Shown piece by piece: positions 22,722 to 23,476 of a stretch of DNA of 23,476 nt. Position 1 is the first letter of the stretch. Each line of letters starts with the position of its first letter. The stretch is from Micrococcales bacterium UBA4448 (GTDB taxonomy: Bacteria; Actinomycetota; Actinomycetes; Actinomycetales; Microbacteriaceae). The notes below the pieces were generated by a model, which did not search any database, was not told where the DNA came from, and saw only the letters and a list, made by a program, of their open reading frames with translations. A program made the position numbers and the translations under genes. The stretch covers positions 1 through 23,476 of the forward strand of contig DGPE01000049.1 of the NCBI GenBank assembly GCA_002390305.1, in the 5' to 3' direction.

Positions 22722-23476
22722 GTGAGAAGCGGACAAATAACTGACGTAGAAGTAATAAGAGTTCCACTGCGCTCAAAATTCCGCGGAGTGAGCTTCCGGG
22801 AGGCGCTTATCTTCAAAGGGTCAGAGCGCTACGCCGAATTCTCACCATTTTTAGAATACGAAGACCAAGAGTCCAGCAACTGGCTTAGGGCCGCGATTGA
22901 GTTTGCCAATACTGGCCTTTCCAAGCCGATCAGGAACAAGATTGAAGTGAACGCAACTCTCCCGGCGGTAACTGAAGATGAAATTGCTGGTGTGCTGCTT
23001 CCCTTTGGAAAATTTGAAACCGTCAAAATAAAGGTGGCTGAGCAAGGTGAGGCCCTGGTCGATGACTTGGCAAGAGTTTTCGCAACGAACAAGCTCTTCC
23101 CAGGTCAAAAGATTCGGATGGATGCCAATGGCGGGTATTCCGTGAAGCAAGCACTCGAGCTGCTTCAGAAACTCGACGGGCTGCCGATCGAATACTTTGA
23201 GCAGCCGGTTGAAACGGTCGAGCAATTGGTAGAACTGAAATCAAGCATGTTAGCCATGGGCTTGAATGTGAAAATCGCAGCCGACGAATCCATCAGGAAG
23301 GCAAACGACCCCATGCTAGTTGCCGCATCGGGGGCCGCCGACATCGCCGTTCTAAAAGTCCAACCACTTGGCGGCATTAGTTCAGCACTGGAGATGTCAA
23401 AGCAAATGGCCCTGGAGCCGGTTGTAAGTTCAGCGCTTGAAACCAGCCTTGGAATCTCTCAAGGGCTATTTTTGGC
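22722..23476 (+). CDS. menC: o-Succinylbenzoate synthase, 3' end cut by window edge
   Basis: The frame from GTG 22722 stays open to the window end (251 residues, normally about 320). This enolase-superfamily enzyme dehydrates SHCHC to o-succinylbenzoate. All active-site residues seen in the family are present: KIK with K104, metal ligands D134 (MDANGG), E160 (FEQP) and D188 (ADES), and K212 in LKVQPLGG. The following PVVSSALETSLGI is also typical. The start coincides with the transcription start predicted from TAGACT, and no Shine-Dalgarno is seen. It faces away from menB, 17 bp apart. Confidence 0.93.
   Translation, partial: MRSGQITDVEVIRVPLRSKFRGVSFREALIFKGSERYAEFSPFLEYEDQESSNWLRAAIEFANTGLSKPIRNKIEVNATLPAVTEDEIAGVLLPFGKFETVKIKVAEQGEALVDDLARVFATNKLFPGQKIRMDANGGYSVKQALELLQKLDGLPIEYFEQPVETVEQLVELKSSMLAMGLNVKIAADESIRKANDPMLVAASGAADIAVLKVQPLGGISSALEMSKQMALEPVVSSALETSLGISQGLFL

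Noticed and set aside
22851..23225. 124-codon minus-strand open frame
   Set aside because: Antisense to menC, which shows all its active-site residues in the plus frame.

Overview
This 23.5 kb window most likely comes from a small-genome actinobacterium. A Microbacteriaceae relative such as the freshwater Rhodoluna/Aquiluna group is my guess from gene content, moderate GC and very tight packing, not from a database match. Actinobacterial markers are the FprA-type ferredoxin reductase, a DUF4229 protein, a PLDc_N-type membrane protein and menaquinone as the quinone. Intergenic DNA is scarce: many same-strand genes abut or overlap by a few bases, and all four convergent gene pairs overlap at their stop codons.

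Positions 1-10188 hold an alpha-glucan (maltodextrin-type) use region. It has a partial tRNA-Thr, a neopullulanase-like GH13 enzyme and an orphan sugar-binding lipoprotein on the minus strand. After a 260-bp divergent control region come two tandem, abutting GH13 alpha-glucosidase paralogues on the plus strand. An MMPL-type membrane transporter and tRNA-Tyr (minus) separate these from a LacI-family regulator gene (plus). Two LacI-type operators lie in the divergent region and a related one overlaps the regulator's own promoter, so the regulator probably controls this region and itself. No ABC permease genes are present.

Positions 10198-16434 hold yajQ (plus), then a compact six-gene minus-strand unit, read from the right: a small two-TM acidic protein, menG (demethylmenaquinone methyltransferase), a long-chain polyprenyl diphosphate synthase, an FprA-type reductase, an MFS transporter and manA. 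Positions 16500-23476 hold the rest of the menaquinone pathway split over several units: menF (plus), a PLDc_N membrane protein plus menD (minus), a DUF4229 protein (plus), menB-menE-menA (minus) and menC (plus, cut by the window end). Together these cover chorismate to menaquinone apart from the MenH and DHNA-CoA thioesterase steps, which are not seen here.

The most notable non-coding signal is the promoter architecture. Several genes (menB, menC, the DUF4229 gene, the binding-protein gene and probably lacI) have a -10-like hexamer ending 6-7 bases before the start codon and no Shine-Dalgarno sequence, which predicts leaderless mRNAs. Between menB and menC a single palindromic heptamer supplies a -10 element to both strands, with the two start codons exactly 18 bp apart. 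This is the geometry of a symmetric bidirectional promoter. A perfect 19-bp palindrome upstream of menF is a candidate operator for an unidentified regulator. I found no CRISPR array, insertion sequence, phage gene or wholly new gene system.
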